This document shows, piece after piece, positions 32,749 to 44,397 of a stretch of DNA of 64,000 bases (positions are counted from its first letter, which is position 1; every line of letters starts with the position of its first letter). The notes under the pieces were generated by a model. It ran no database searches and was not told the origin of the DNA. It saw nothing but the letters and a program-made list of their open reading frames with translations. The position numbers were made by a program, and so were the translations under genes. The DNA comes from Helichrysum umbraculigerum (Eukaryota > Streptophyta > Magnoliopsida > Asterales > Asteraceae): the NCBI GenBank assembly GCA_949592205.1, contig CATIUR010000004.1, forward strand, positions 69,661,837 to 69,725,836, written 5' to 3'.

Positions 32749-35700
32749 TCGTATTTTGTGCTATGTGCAGGAGCATGTTGTGAACAAGGACAGCTGGTGG
32801 TATGTAGACAGTGGATTCTTGAGGCACATGACCGGAGAAAGAAGTCTACTGAAGGACTTCAAGGAGAGTCTCAAGCAAAAAGTAAATTTTGCAGGAGATA
32901 AAGGAGGAGTAATTTCGGGAAAAGGAAAAGTTTCAAATGGAACTTTGACTCTTGAGGATGTGAACTATGTTGAAGAACTTACTCACAACCTAGTGAGTGT
33001 TTCCCAAGTCAGTGATAAAGGTCATCCAGTTTATTTCAATAAAAAAAGAGGCCTTAGTCCTGAAGCCAGGTTTCAAAATTCCTGATGAATGGATATTGAT
33101 GAGGGCGCCAAGGAAGAAGGACATCTATGCTATCAACATGGGTGTTCCTAACTCTTCAATGGTGTCTACCTGTTTATTATCCAAGGCTTCAGAAACAGAC
33201 GCATTATTATGGCATAGGAGAATGGCACACCTGAACTGGAGAAAGATGAATTATATAACAAAAAATGGTTTGGTTCTAGGTGTACCACAAAAACGTTTCG
33301 AGTCTGAGGATAAGTGTGTTCCTTGCATGAAAGGAAAGCAGCACAAGAAACCACACAGACCTAAGACTGAAAACTCTATCTCCTCGCCATTTGAATTGCT
33401 ACATATGGATCTCTTTGGCCCTATAAGCAAGAGAAGTATAGGTGGCAAATGGTACTGTTTGGTTGTCACAGATGATTATTCTACATTCTCATGGGTATTC
33501 TTTTTGGGATCAAAGGATGAAACTCCTGGAATTCTAATTGAGTTCTTTGATCTAGTAGAGAATGTCTATAAAAAGAGAGTGAAGCATATTCGTAGTGACA
33601 ATGGAACAGAAGTTAAGAATTCAACGTTGAATATCTATTGCTTAAGCAAAGGGATATTACATCAATTCAGTGCACCTTATGAACCTCAACAGAATGGTGT
33701 TGCTGAAATGAAAAATAGGACGTTGATTGAAGCTGCAAGAACAATGCTTGCTGATTCAAAGCTTCCGGTCATCTTTTGGGCAGAAGCAGTGAATACATCA
33801 TGTTATGTTCTCAATAGAGTTCTTACGGTTAAAAGACATAACAAGACTTGTTATGAGCTTTTGAACAATAAGAAACCTAACTTAAAGGGGTTTGAACCCT
33901 TTGGAGTTTCATGCACCATATTAAAGACTGGACATCAAGCAAAATTTGGTGAGAAGGCTGACGAAGGATTTTTCCTAGGTTATATGCCCAATTCGCCAAA
34001 CAAGAGAGTCTTTAATAAAGTCACAGGACGTTTGGAGGTAGTTTATAATATTGAGGTTACGAGCTACTCACCGGATGTTCATAAGGGATTAGATTGGCAA
34101 TTTGATTATTCTGATCTTTTTGCATCATTTAAAGTTCCTATTAGTGACTATGTCAGTGATTCAGAGATAGCTGAACATTTATTGTTTGAAGATGGGAATA
34201 TTGGTCCCGCTTCAACATCAAGTGTTCAACAGTCTGGAATTAAGACTAATGTTGACTCAGATAAAGCTTCTACAAGTGAGTCACAACAACGTTCAGAGGA
34301 TAAGTCTCAAGAAACAGAAGATCTTGATGATCTTCCTACAAAGTTTGATGATATACTTACTCCTTTGAAACACTTAAGGATATCTTCTGCTCGTACGGAA
34401 GATGTACCTTTATTGGAAGAGATTGGTACTAACTTAGAAGATGAGATTCCGGTTGAGCCTGTTGCTTCAACTAGAACGAGTAAGAATCATCCCGTTGAAA
34501 ACATCATCGGTGATATTAATACTCCGGTTCAAACTAGGCATCAATCCAGAGCTAGTACGTCTGAGAATGTAGAATACCAAAGCTTGTGTACTGCAATGAA
34601 AGAGACAGGGATTCCTAATCAATGTCTATATTCATGCTTTATCTCACAAGTCGAGCCTAAAAATGTTCAAATGGCTTTAAAAGAAAGCTCGTGGGTAGAA
34701 GCAATGCAAGAGGAACTATTACAGTTCACTAAATTACAAGTATGGGAGTTGGTTGACCTACCAAAGGGAGAATATCCAATTGGAACTAGATGGGTATTTA
34801 AGTGCAAGAGAGATGATAAAGGAATTGTTACTCGCAATAAAGCTCGTCTGGTGGTACAAGGTTTTAATCAACAAGAAGGTATTGACTACAATGAAGTGTT
34901 TGCACCAGTTGCTAGGCTAGAAGCAATTAGAGTATTCTTAGCATTCGCATCATATTTTGGTATAAAAGTGTATCAGTTGGATGTTAAGAGTGCCTTTTTG
35001 TATGGCAAAGTGGAAGAATTGGTGTATGTTTCACAACCGCCAGGGTTTGCTGATCCTGAGTATCCAGATAGAGTATATCGTTTGAATAAGGCTCTATATG
35101 GATTACATCAAGCACCTAGGGCATGGTATGGAACACTATCAACGTATCTACTTGAGAATGGATTTACAAGAGGATCGATTGATAGTACACTGTTTGTGAA
35201 GTGGAAAAAGAAAGACTTTCTTCTAGTGCAAGTTTATGTTGATGACATTATTTTTGGATCGTCTGATGAAAAGATGTGTCAAGAATTTGAGAAAGTCATG
35301 AGGAAAAGGTTTGAAATGTCTACGATGGGAGAGTTGAATTTCTTCTTAGGATTACAAGTTGATCAAAAGAAGGATGGATTCTTTATTCATCAATCTAAAT
35401 ATACATATGAGCTATTAGAACGCTTCAAGATGGATGAAAGTAAGGTCTACAATACTCCAATTCCAGTCAATCATGGACTAGGACCAGATACATCGAGTGA
35501 TGGCGATGTGGATCCAACTCTTTATAGAGCCATGATCGGATCACTAATGTATCTAACAGCCTCTAGGCCTGACATAATGTTTGCTGTTTGTTTATGCGCA
35601 AGATATCAGGCTAATCCGAAAGAGTCACATATGCAAGCTGTTAAACGAATCTTTCGTTACCTCAAAGGGAAACCTAAGCTAGGACTTTGGTATCCGATTG

Positions 35701-36182
35701 ATGGAAATTTAGATCTCGTAGCTTATACTGATTCGGATTACGGAGGATGCAATCAGAATAGGAAATCTACGACCGGAGGATGTCAATTCCTAGGAGGTAG
35801 ATTAGTATCCTGGCAGTGCAAGAAGCAAACCTCGGTAGCCATTTCTACATGTGAAGCTGAGTATGTTGCAGCTGGTAGCTGTTGCTCTCAAGTACTTTGG
35901 ATTCAACAGCAACTGCGGGATTATGGGTTAAATATTACCAATACTCCTATGATGATTGATAACGAATCTACTATGTCGATCACCAATAATCCAGTAAAGC
36001 ACAGTAAAACTAAGCATATTGATATTAGACATCATTTTATTAGAGATTGTGCTGAGAAGAAGTTGATAAAGTTAGTTAAGGTTCCATCATTGGATAACTT
36101 AGCAGACTTATACACAAAGGCGTTCGACAGAGCAAGATTTGAGACGTTGGTTCAACTAAACGGAATGAGAAATCCAGAGTGA
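32738..36182 (+). pseudogene. pol: SIRE pol: protease, integrase, RT, RNase H
   Basis: Copia-order pol in two frames. The first piece (to 33085) has the protease active site WWYVDSG. An extra A in an A-run at about 33043-33049 shifts the frame, and the long second piece (1061 codons, to 36182) carries the rest. Integrase has the HHCC finger (HRRMAHLNW ... CVPCMKGK) and acidic residues in HMDLFGP, RSDNGTE and NGVAEMKNR, where a Met replaces the usual Arg. RT contains YVDDIIFGS; RNase H has YTDSDYGGC and STCEAEYVA. It ends after LADLYTKAF, the normal copia pol terminus. Apart from the shift and the gag boundary it is well preserved. Confidence 0.9.
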
Positions 36183-36441
36183 TTAGTCTTCCAAGGGTAT
36201 TTTTGTAATAGTTAGTATTTCTATGTTAAAAAAAAAAGGCGTATGGCATTCATTTGCTTGTTACCTAAGGGGAATCGCCTTCATTAAAGAATATAAACAT
36301 AATATTCTTTGAAATTTTTTTTTTTAAGTTTTTATCTGCAAAAACTAAGGGAAATGATAGTACATTAGGAGAATAAGCTTAACAATAATAAGCTTAAGTC
36401 CTAAGTATGATATGGTAGTAGGTTCAAATAAAGTTGCTTTA
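36183..36441 (+). other. SIRE spacer after pol, cut by G3
   Basis: AT-rich, no ORF, with an A10 run at 36227-36236. G3 inserts at 36442, and SIRE resumes at 54268-54273. Confidence 0.6.
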
Positions 36442-39400
36442 TGTAACAACCCCAAATTTAGGGCCAATTTAAAAATTCCCTAATTACGTGTTTACTACTT
36501 GTATTTAATATGAAATAGGATTAAATACGTTACTTACTTTTATATATATATATAGGTGATATATATATACACGGATACGATTCGTTCAAATCGTATAAAA
36601 CTACAATTGTAAAAACATACGGACGTTGGTAAAATAATTATTAAATAATGTGAAATTATTTAATTACTTCAACTACTGCATTATATTATGTTTATAATAT
36701 AACGAAAACGTGCGTTTTAATCAAAACGTCACCGAACTCTCCGAAAACTCGACCAACCGACAGAACAAAACAAAGTTATGTTTTATAACTTGAAAACTAG
36801 TATTTTGATAAAATACTTCAACTTAATTATCGAGTAATATTTCGTATTTTAAAACGTATAATTGATCGCGTATAAAATTATTTTTACGTTTAAAACGACC
36901 GGGAAACGAACACCGCACGGAGCGCAAACGCGAGTGAACAACATTTGGTGAGATCCACACATGGTGGACCCCACCATGGGCCGGCCTAGGTGAGGGGGCA
37001 TTAAGCCCTCACCCTTTTGTCTTCCTTCACACTCAAACACAAACACACACTCAATCTCTCTCTTCCTCTCCCTCTCTCACGGTTTCTCTCTCTCTCTCTC
37101 TCTCTAAACTACCACCACTAAACCACCATAAAAACACCATTAAAACACCTCGAAGGTCTAGACCCGTTTGGAGAAAAGTGATCACGAGAACGAGGGCTAC
37201 AACTCCATCTTTTCGGATTTTCGTTTCGACAACTTTGTAAGTTTTCCGGCGACTCGCAAACTTTCCCATTACATTTATTTTGCTAGATTATTGTTCCCCT
37301 TGCTTAGTAATGTCCAAATATGTAATTTAAACTCGTTTTTGAACACGTTAACGGAAATGTCGGTTTTGGTCATTTTTAAGAAAACGACACTACAAACATT
37401 AAAAACACCAAACAACAATTTTTACAAACTCATTGTAACATATTAAAACTTGTGTAAAAGTTTCAGACCCAACGGAACTCGTTAAACACGATTTCGACAC
37501 GAACCAAAATCTGACCAGACGCTAGTGTCGCATGGCTCACGCCAGTTATGCGACACTTCGCCTGAGTGACGCATAGGTCACGAATCGCCCATACGCGACA
37601 CTTCCTAAGTGCCGCTAAAACACTAATAACGTCACTTCATTAGTGACGCAATCATATAACCTTCAGCAGAAACATGCGACACTTCACAAGTGTCGCTATC
37701 ATCAGCAGAAACCCATAGCTTTCAGTAGAAACGAATAACGTCTAGTTACTACCGATGACGTCACCCGACACTAATACCGACACTTCATTAGTGACGCACC
37801 AAATCGAATAACGTCACTTACCTTTAGTGACGCATGACTTGAATACCTGATATTTAATACCGTCACTTCTCTAGTGGCGCCCTGATGAAAAACAATACTT
37901 TATAACGTCACTTACTTAGTGACGCACCATCCGAATACCGACACTACCTAAGTGTCGCATACATTATTACACAGACAACTAGTGCGACACTACCTAAGTG
38001 CCGCATGTAACCTATAAGTGACGCATACAAGTGACGCTAAAACAGGCTGTTTGACACTTACATTTTATACAAGTATGGAATATACTTAAAACGTAAACGT
38101 ACTTTACTCGGCACTACTTATACATGAAAATACTATACTTTGGAAGTATACAACAATACTTGAATACGTACAAGACTATACTAAACTGAACGTGAGATTT
38201 CACTCTCACACGCACACGAGAATACACTCGAAATACTTAGGAGATTACACTCCAACGAACTTACACTTGTACACTACACGGGATTGCACCCGATACGAAC
38301 TTACAAGTTCACTCACTAGTTACGTGCGGGATTACACGTTAACTGATACGAGCTTACACTCGAACACTTACAAGGATTCACTTGTACCCTTTGGGGATTA
38401 AGCCCATTGGAACTTACGCGAACGATACACGATGTGATACAAACAAACAATTATACAAGTACGCTTTACAACTGTACAACTACTATGAATACATAATAAT
38501 AATGGATGGAATTATTATTATACGCCAATACCAACGGGCCGTACAACTTTTCGACAAACTACCACTTACAAACGAATACAAACGTACAAACAACTAATGG
38601 GCATTTACTAGTTTGGGAACAACTAGCATGGATACTTTACAAGTATTCCATTTATTTACTAAACCTTATGCGTATTAGGACGCTAAGGGTTGCTAGTTCG
38701 GGATACTACTTTGCTTGCTTACTGCATTGTCTGCTAGACTCAGGTGAGTCTCACAGCCCCTACTTTACTGTTTTATACTCGGGGGTGAGATGCATTACTG
38801 TTTTACATGAACATTCAAACTTACTTGCTGCCATGATTTACTTACTGTACGGAATTACGGATACGCCAATTGCATGAGTTTCGACTAATCCAATGAAAAC
38901 CTCCGTAATCATAGTTGTTAGTTATGTGATAAGCGCGAGTTTTAGTATATGGATCCATATGGGACTGACAATCCCCGCCCGGGGTAGCACGCACTACCGC
39001 AAACCGTTACTGTAGAAACGGGCGTTTCTTACTCGTTACGTGTGAATGTTTTTGGATTAACATTCACGGGGGGTACTACTACTTACTATACGTTAAGCTT
39101 CAACTATGGTGGCTCATGGCAAGGGTGTCAAATGGTTAGCATGACCTGCAACCACCCACTTATCAAAACTTAAGTGAACGATTAGCATGACCTGTGATCG
39201 TTACTTACTGGCTGGCTTATGATTTACAACTACTACTTGTGTGTTCAAACCATTTACCTACTTACAAACCTGTGAGATTCACCAACCTTTTTGGTTGACC
39301 GTTTTTGTAATGCTTCTCAGGTATACATCATCAGTAGGGATGCCCAGCAGGATAAGCTTACTTAGCTCGAGTCACATGCATTTACAAGCTTGGAGATTTA

Positions 39401-39612
39401 CATACATTACTTTTGTATTTACTGTTATGTATTAGAATCTCTAGGAATTTACACGAAACTCGAGCTTGTATTTTGAATTACTTATGTATTAATGTAATAA
39501 CTTTTCGAACGTCTCATTTAGAGTTGTTCACTGTATCCTTTGTGCTTGTGATTATTGATTAGTAACACCCAAAACGTCGCTTCTGCAAACTGTTAAATTT
39601 GGGGGTGTTACA
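36442..39612 (+). repeat. G3 5' LTR
   Basis: It starts TGTAACAACC and ends GGGTGTTACA. Landmarks: ACGGACGTTGGT (36619-36630), AAACGAACACCGCACGG (about 36904-36920), CT-rich tract to 37107 including a (CT)n run, GTAAGT (37237), inverted-repeat array (37525-38040), CAG/GTGAGT (38741). The acceptor-like site after it reads ACTCGGGGG here but ACTCAGGGG in the 3' LTR (about 53434), so one copy has lost the AG. Small open frames at 38192-38877 recur in the 3' LTR but look like noncoding LTR sequence. Confidence 0.92.
37525..38040. repeat. GTGTCGCA/GTGACGCA array in G3 5' LTR
   Basis: Over 500 bp of alternating ATGCGACACTT, GTGTCGCAT, GTGACGCA and ACGTCACTT motifs, giving many imperfect hairpins. 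The TGCGAC core is shared with the G1 and G2 arrays. The 3' LTR copy starts at about 43953 and is split by G4. Confidence 0.85.
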
Positions 39613-39886
39613 GATTGGTATCAGAGCCTAAGGTTAGAGTGAACTAGGTTGCATTTAGTGGGCCTAGATTATGACCGTTAGGCAGTATTCCTCATTAGGT
39701 ATAACTGGTTCAGGAATTACAGCATACAAGTTTAATTTAACATAGCCTGATCAACTATGTACAATTAAATGAAGATGATGTGAGTTCTGAAAGGGGTTAT
39801 GTTGAACAGGAATGCAATAGCTGACTCTGACCTCGAGAGAACCGGGACTCTTACTTGATTGTGCTAGACACACACTAGGCGGTTAT

Positions 39887-39940
<54 letters not shown>

Positions 39941-40715
39941 GGCCCCTTTCCCCGATACGATACTCTCTCTCGACTACTACGAAATTCATTTTCAACTTAC
40001 ATCAAACCAACGACAACTCGATTCTCGTCGTTCCATCCTTATTCAACTTTTATGAATTCACGAATACCGACATACTTCCGAAGGCCTCGATTACACACTA
40101 CTCTCTAGGCTATTATATGCTAAAGGTATAGGGATAGGCCTTGTCCGATGATACTTTGTTTACCACCCACATCATTATAACTGACCAACATAGCTACTCC
40201 AACATCCTTCGATATGAAGATCTAGACTTTGTTTTCCATTCGCTACTCCTACCTAATTCTACGTTTATAACATTCTACAGCGTACACCACTGGAACGTTA
40301 GGTGTATCCTAGGAAAAACATTTCCAACAAATTTCAACATGCTTTTTCCCTGGAACTTTTCATAACTTCTGTTTTGAACAGTTTTTGTTAAACAAAAATT
40401 TCAAAACTTTGTCGCTGACTATAAATTTCAACCGAACCATTTTCAACTCAAGTTTTCATCAGACTTCAAATTTTGCAACGGATTTTCATCGTCAAAAATT
40501 TATAACAAACGTATTTCTATATAACATGTTACAAAATTTCTTACAAAATGTTTTATAAAATTCTCAGAATTTCCAAAACAGAATAAATTTACTTATAGTA
40601 CACAACTTTAAACAAATTTCAAACTTTGGCGTAATTTCTTTGTACTTACTCGATCATCACGATCATAATTCTTGTTCAAACCCTCACATGTTCTTTATTT
40701 GTTGTTTCAAGGAAC
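39613..40715 (+). other. G3 leader with PBS and TA repeat
   Basis: PBS TGGTATCAGAGCC is at 39616-39628. The first 270 bp align with the G1/G2 leaders. A (TA)n microsatellite spans about 39890-39936. The remaining 0.8 kb to gag is AT-rich with no supported ORF; there is no coiled-coil ORF here, unlike G1. Confidence 0.75.
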
Positions 40716-41981
40716 ATGCCTCCTTGACGACAAATCACGCTTAGTGAAGCCGAAGTCGCGGGTCTGATTGCCCGTAGTGTGGCTCAAGCTGTAGCTGTCC
40801 GAGCAGCCGCTCCTGGTAGCGAAGATACAACTAACAATACACCACCACCCAAAACCTGCACCTACAAGAACTTCCAGAACTGCAAACCCTTGATCTTTCA
40901 AGGTACTGAAGGAGCGATCGGTCTGGTACGCTGGATAGAGAAAATAGAATCAGTGTTCCTTATCTGCAACTGCGTTGAGGACGACAAGGTCAAGTTCGCA
41001 GCCAGCACATTTTCTGACACTGCCCTTACCTGGTGGAACACTTATGCTCAGACTGTAAGTGTTGCCAATGCCTACAAACTCCCATGGGAAGAGCTAAAGA
41101 AGATGTTGAGGGGAGAGTACTGTCCCAGAGATGAATTGAAACAACTAGAAATAGAATTCTGGAATCACAAGATGCAGGGTGATGACATCACTGGTTACAC
41201 CAACCGCTTTCACCAGTTGGCACTTCTGTGCCCATCCATGGTTGATCCCGAGTACAAAAGGATCGAAAAGTACGTCGATGGACTCCCCGACAGACTTCAG
41301 GACCTGGTAACTTCGTCCAAACCGGGTACTATTCAGAACGCCATCCGCATGGCACATGAACTGACGGCAAACTCTGTTCGCCGTGGCCCAACTCCTGCCC
41401 CATCTGCAAACAAATGCAAATGGGAAGCCAATCCCCACTCATTCAACCCTATCTCTGACAAAAAGCCTGCAACTGTCAATGCCAAGGACTCAAGGGCTTA
41501 TAAGGGGATGAAGCCTTACTGTTCCACATGCAGTATGCATCATAATGGCTCATGTCCCTGCACCAACTGCAAGAAATTCGGGCATCTGGCCAAGGACTGC
41601 CGAACCAACCCCACTAGTACCGATACTCCTGCACCCAAGACCTGCTACGAGTGCAAAGGTACCGGGCACTTCAGGAAGGATTGCCCGAAGCTGAAACTCA
41701 TAACCAACTTCGCGAAAGGAAGCGCTTATGTAATTAACACTAGGGAAGCTGACCCGAACCCAAGACTTTGTGATTTGCTCAACCCTGGTACGCACATTTC
41801 TAGACTACCCGAACTGCTTAACAACTTATGTATATTGCCTTGCGTTCTATGTACTTTCCTAGATCCTAAGTACACAATAGGATTAGGAAACGACCGACTA
41901 CTTGAATCCCGACAACACAATTTGTTTTGCACTTTAAATACAGTAACCAAACTTCCTTCCCAATTATCTCACACTGGTTGA
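40716..41981 (+). pseudogene. gag: G3 gag with codon-4 stop and protease remnant
   Basis: The ATG at 40716 is followed by TGA as codon 4 (40725-40727); G2 has an Arg codon there, so a CGA-to-TGA change is likely. The frame is then open for over 400 codons. It holds a capsid region close to G2 gag, zinc motifs CSTCSMHHNGSC, CTNCKKFGHLAKDC and CYECKGTGHFRKDC. After about position 41720 the sequence aligns only loosely with the protease of G1/G2 (VINTREADPNP, LDPKYTIGL, HNLFCTLN) and the catalytic DTG is gone. A downstream start could still give most of gag. Confidence 0.85.
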
Positions 41982-42081
41982 GACCGGGAACTCGTCTACT
42001 ATTCGTTACTTTAAACAGGTCATTTAATATAACTTCACTTACTTGAGGCAATTCTTAAATAGAACACTTATTTCGTAGGAA

Positions 42082-42720
42082 ATGACAACTCACTCCGTCA
42101 ACAACCCTACACTGCAAGATGAACTGCTCAGTGAGGAACCAACGATGTTTCCTTACCTCCTCGAACTCGAGTGTAATACCGAACATTCCGCTGAATCAGC
42201 AACAACACCTATTTTTCCTGCTACTCTAACTGCTGCAAAAGCACCGGTTAGTGTAACCCCGACTGCTGAACCAGTCAGCCACCTCAACCAAACTATTGAT
42301 TCGTTGCGAAAACAACTCACTGAAGCACGGGAAGACATTGATGACCTACGACGAATTGTCTTCCAAAATAACCTACGTATGCGTGAGTACGAGCTACGTT
42401 TGATAGCTTTAGAAAACCCTACTTCACCACCAACTTCACATAGTACTCCTACTGAAGAGGATAACGACACTGACTGTACACCGCCTCCAGCAAAAAGGGC
42501 GAAAATCTCTCCGACCAACTCTTCAGGAAACTACTTGGGAAAGAAACCTTTCTGTTCCCGATGCACTCGGCATCATGAAGGACCGTGTACCATACCTATC
42601 GGTCGATGCAAACCCTATCTCAAAAGTACGAACCCTCCTAAGGCGAAGCTGTGCTTCAACTGTGGGAGTGCTGGCCATCTCAAGGCCAAATGCCCACTAC
42701 CTCCAGGCAACAAAATTTAG
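42082..42720 (+). CDS. G3 ORF2: 212-aa coiled-coil/zinc-knuckle protein
   Basis: An intact ATG-started ORF 100 bp after the gag/protease frame. Residues about 67-112 (LNQTIDSLRKQLTEARED and on) form a likely coiled coil. A Pro/Thr-rich linker contains PPAKRAKIS (135-143), like a nuclear-localisation or RNA-binding patch. Residues 158-169 (CSRCTRHHEGPC) resemble the first zinc motif of G1 gag, and 191-204 (CFNCGSAGHLKAKC) is a standard CCHC knuckle. It looks like a second nucleocapsid domain fused to a coiled coil, in place of pol. It may help RNA packaging; function unproven. Confidence 0.75.
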   Translation: MTTHSVNNPTLQDELLSEEPTMFPYLLELECNTEHSAESATTPIFPATLTAAKAPVSVTPTAEPVSHLNQTIDSLRKQLTEAREDIDDLRRIVFQNNLRMREYELRLIALENPTSPPTSHSTPTEEDNDTDCTPPPAKRAKISPTNSSGNYLGKKPFCSRCTRHHEGPCTIPIGRCKPYLKSTNPPKAKLCFNCGSAGHLKAKCPLPPGNKI

Positions 42721-42879
42721 GGTACATTACCACCTGACAACTACCTTATTACAAATACTGTAGGACCTACCCTACTACTGTAGGCTACTAGTACACATTG
42801 TAGCTACGTGACGAATATCGAACTACCGATTACTACTCCGAACAAATTTCGGGACGAAATTCTCCTAACAATGGGAGAA
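42721..42879 (+). other. G3 pre-PPT region and polypurine tract
   Basis: AAATTTCGGGACGAAATT (42844-42861) is kept exactly, followed by AATGGGAGAA (42870-42879), a weakened PPT compared with G1. Confidence 0.8.
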
Positions 42880-44397
42880 TGTAACAACCCCAAATTTAGG
42901 GCCAATTAAAAATTCCCTAATTACGTGTTTACTACTTGTATTTAATATGAAATAGGATTAAATACGTTACTTACTTTTATATATATATAGGTGATATATA
43001 TATACACGGATACGATTCGTTCAAATCGTATAAAACTACAATTGTACAAACATACGGACGTTGGTAAAACAATTATTAAATAATGTGAAATTATTTAATT
43101 ACTTCAACTACTGCATTATATTATGTTTATAATATAACGAAAACGTGCGTTTTAATCAAAACGTCACCGAAATCTCCGAAAACTCGACCAACCGACAGAA
43201 CAAAACAAAGTTATGTTTTATAACTTGAAAACTAGTATTTTGATAAAATACTTCAACTTAATTATCGAGTAATATTTCGTATTTTAAAACGTATAATTGA
43301 ACGCGTATAAAATTATTTTTACGTTTAAAACGACGGGGAAACGAACACCGCACGGAGCGCAAACGCGAGGGAACAACATTTGGTGAGATCCACACATGGT
43401 GGGCCCCACCATGGGCCGGCCTAGGTGAGGGGGCATTAAGCCCTCACCCTTTTGTCTTCCTTCACACTCAAACACAAACACACACTCAATCTCTCTCTTC
43501 CTCTCCCTCTCTCACGGTTTCTCTCTCTCTCTAAACTACCACCACTAAACCACCATAAAAACACCATTAAAACACCTCGAATGTCTAGACCCGTTTGGAG
43601 AAAAGTGATCACGAGAACGAGGGCTACAACTCCATCTTTTCGGATTTTCGTTTCGACAACTTTGTAAGTTTTCCGGCGACTCGCAAACTTTCCGATTACA
43701 TTTATTTTGCTAGATTATTGTTCCCCTAGCTTAGTAATGTCCAAATATGTAATTTAAACTCATTTTTGAACACGTTAACGGAAATGTCGGTTTTGGTCAT
43801 TTTTAAGAAAACGACACTACAAACATTAAAAACGCCAAACAACAATTTTTACAAACTCATTGTAACATATTAAAACTTGTGTAAAAGTTTCAGACCCAAC
43901 GGAACTCGTTAAACACGATTTCGACACGAACCAAAATCTGACCAGACGCTAGTGTCGCATGGCTCACGCCAGCTATGCGACACTTCGCCTGAGTGACGCA
44001 TAGGTCACGAATCGCCCATACGCGACACTTCCTAAGTGCCGCTAAAACACTAATAACGTCACTTCATTAGTGACGCAATCATATAACCTTCAGCAGAAAC
44101 ATGCGACACTTCACAAGTGTCGCTATCATCAGCAGAAACCCATAGCTTTCAGTAGAAACGAATAACGTCTAGTTACTACCGATGACGTCACCCGACACTA
44201 ATACCGACACTTCATTAGTGACGCACCAAATCGAAGAACGTCACTTACCTTTAGTGACGCATGACTTGAATACCTGATATTTAATACCGTCACTTCTCTA
44301 GTGGCGCCCTGATGAAAAACAATACTTTATAACATCACTTACTTAGTGACGCACCATCCGAATACCGACACTACCTAAGTATCGCATACATTATTAC
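42880..44397 (+). repeat. G3 3' LTR, left part
   Basis: Matches 36442 onward with a few percent or fewer changes and a shorter (CT)n run. It is broken at 44398 by G4, inside the inverted-repeat array. The last five bases (attac) are the G4 target-site duplication. Confidence 0.92.

Noticed and set aside
38192..38877. Small ORFs conserved in both G3 LTRs (also 52847-53532)
   Set aside because: Conservation follows from LTR identity; the ORFs overlap one another and show no domain.
39887..40108. ORF beginning with Tyr-Ile repeats
   Set aside because: Product of a TA microsatellite.
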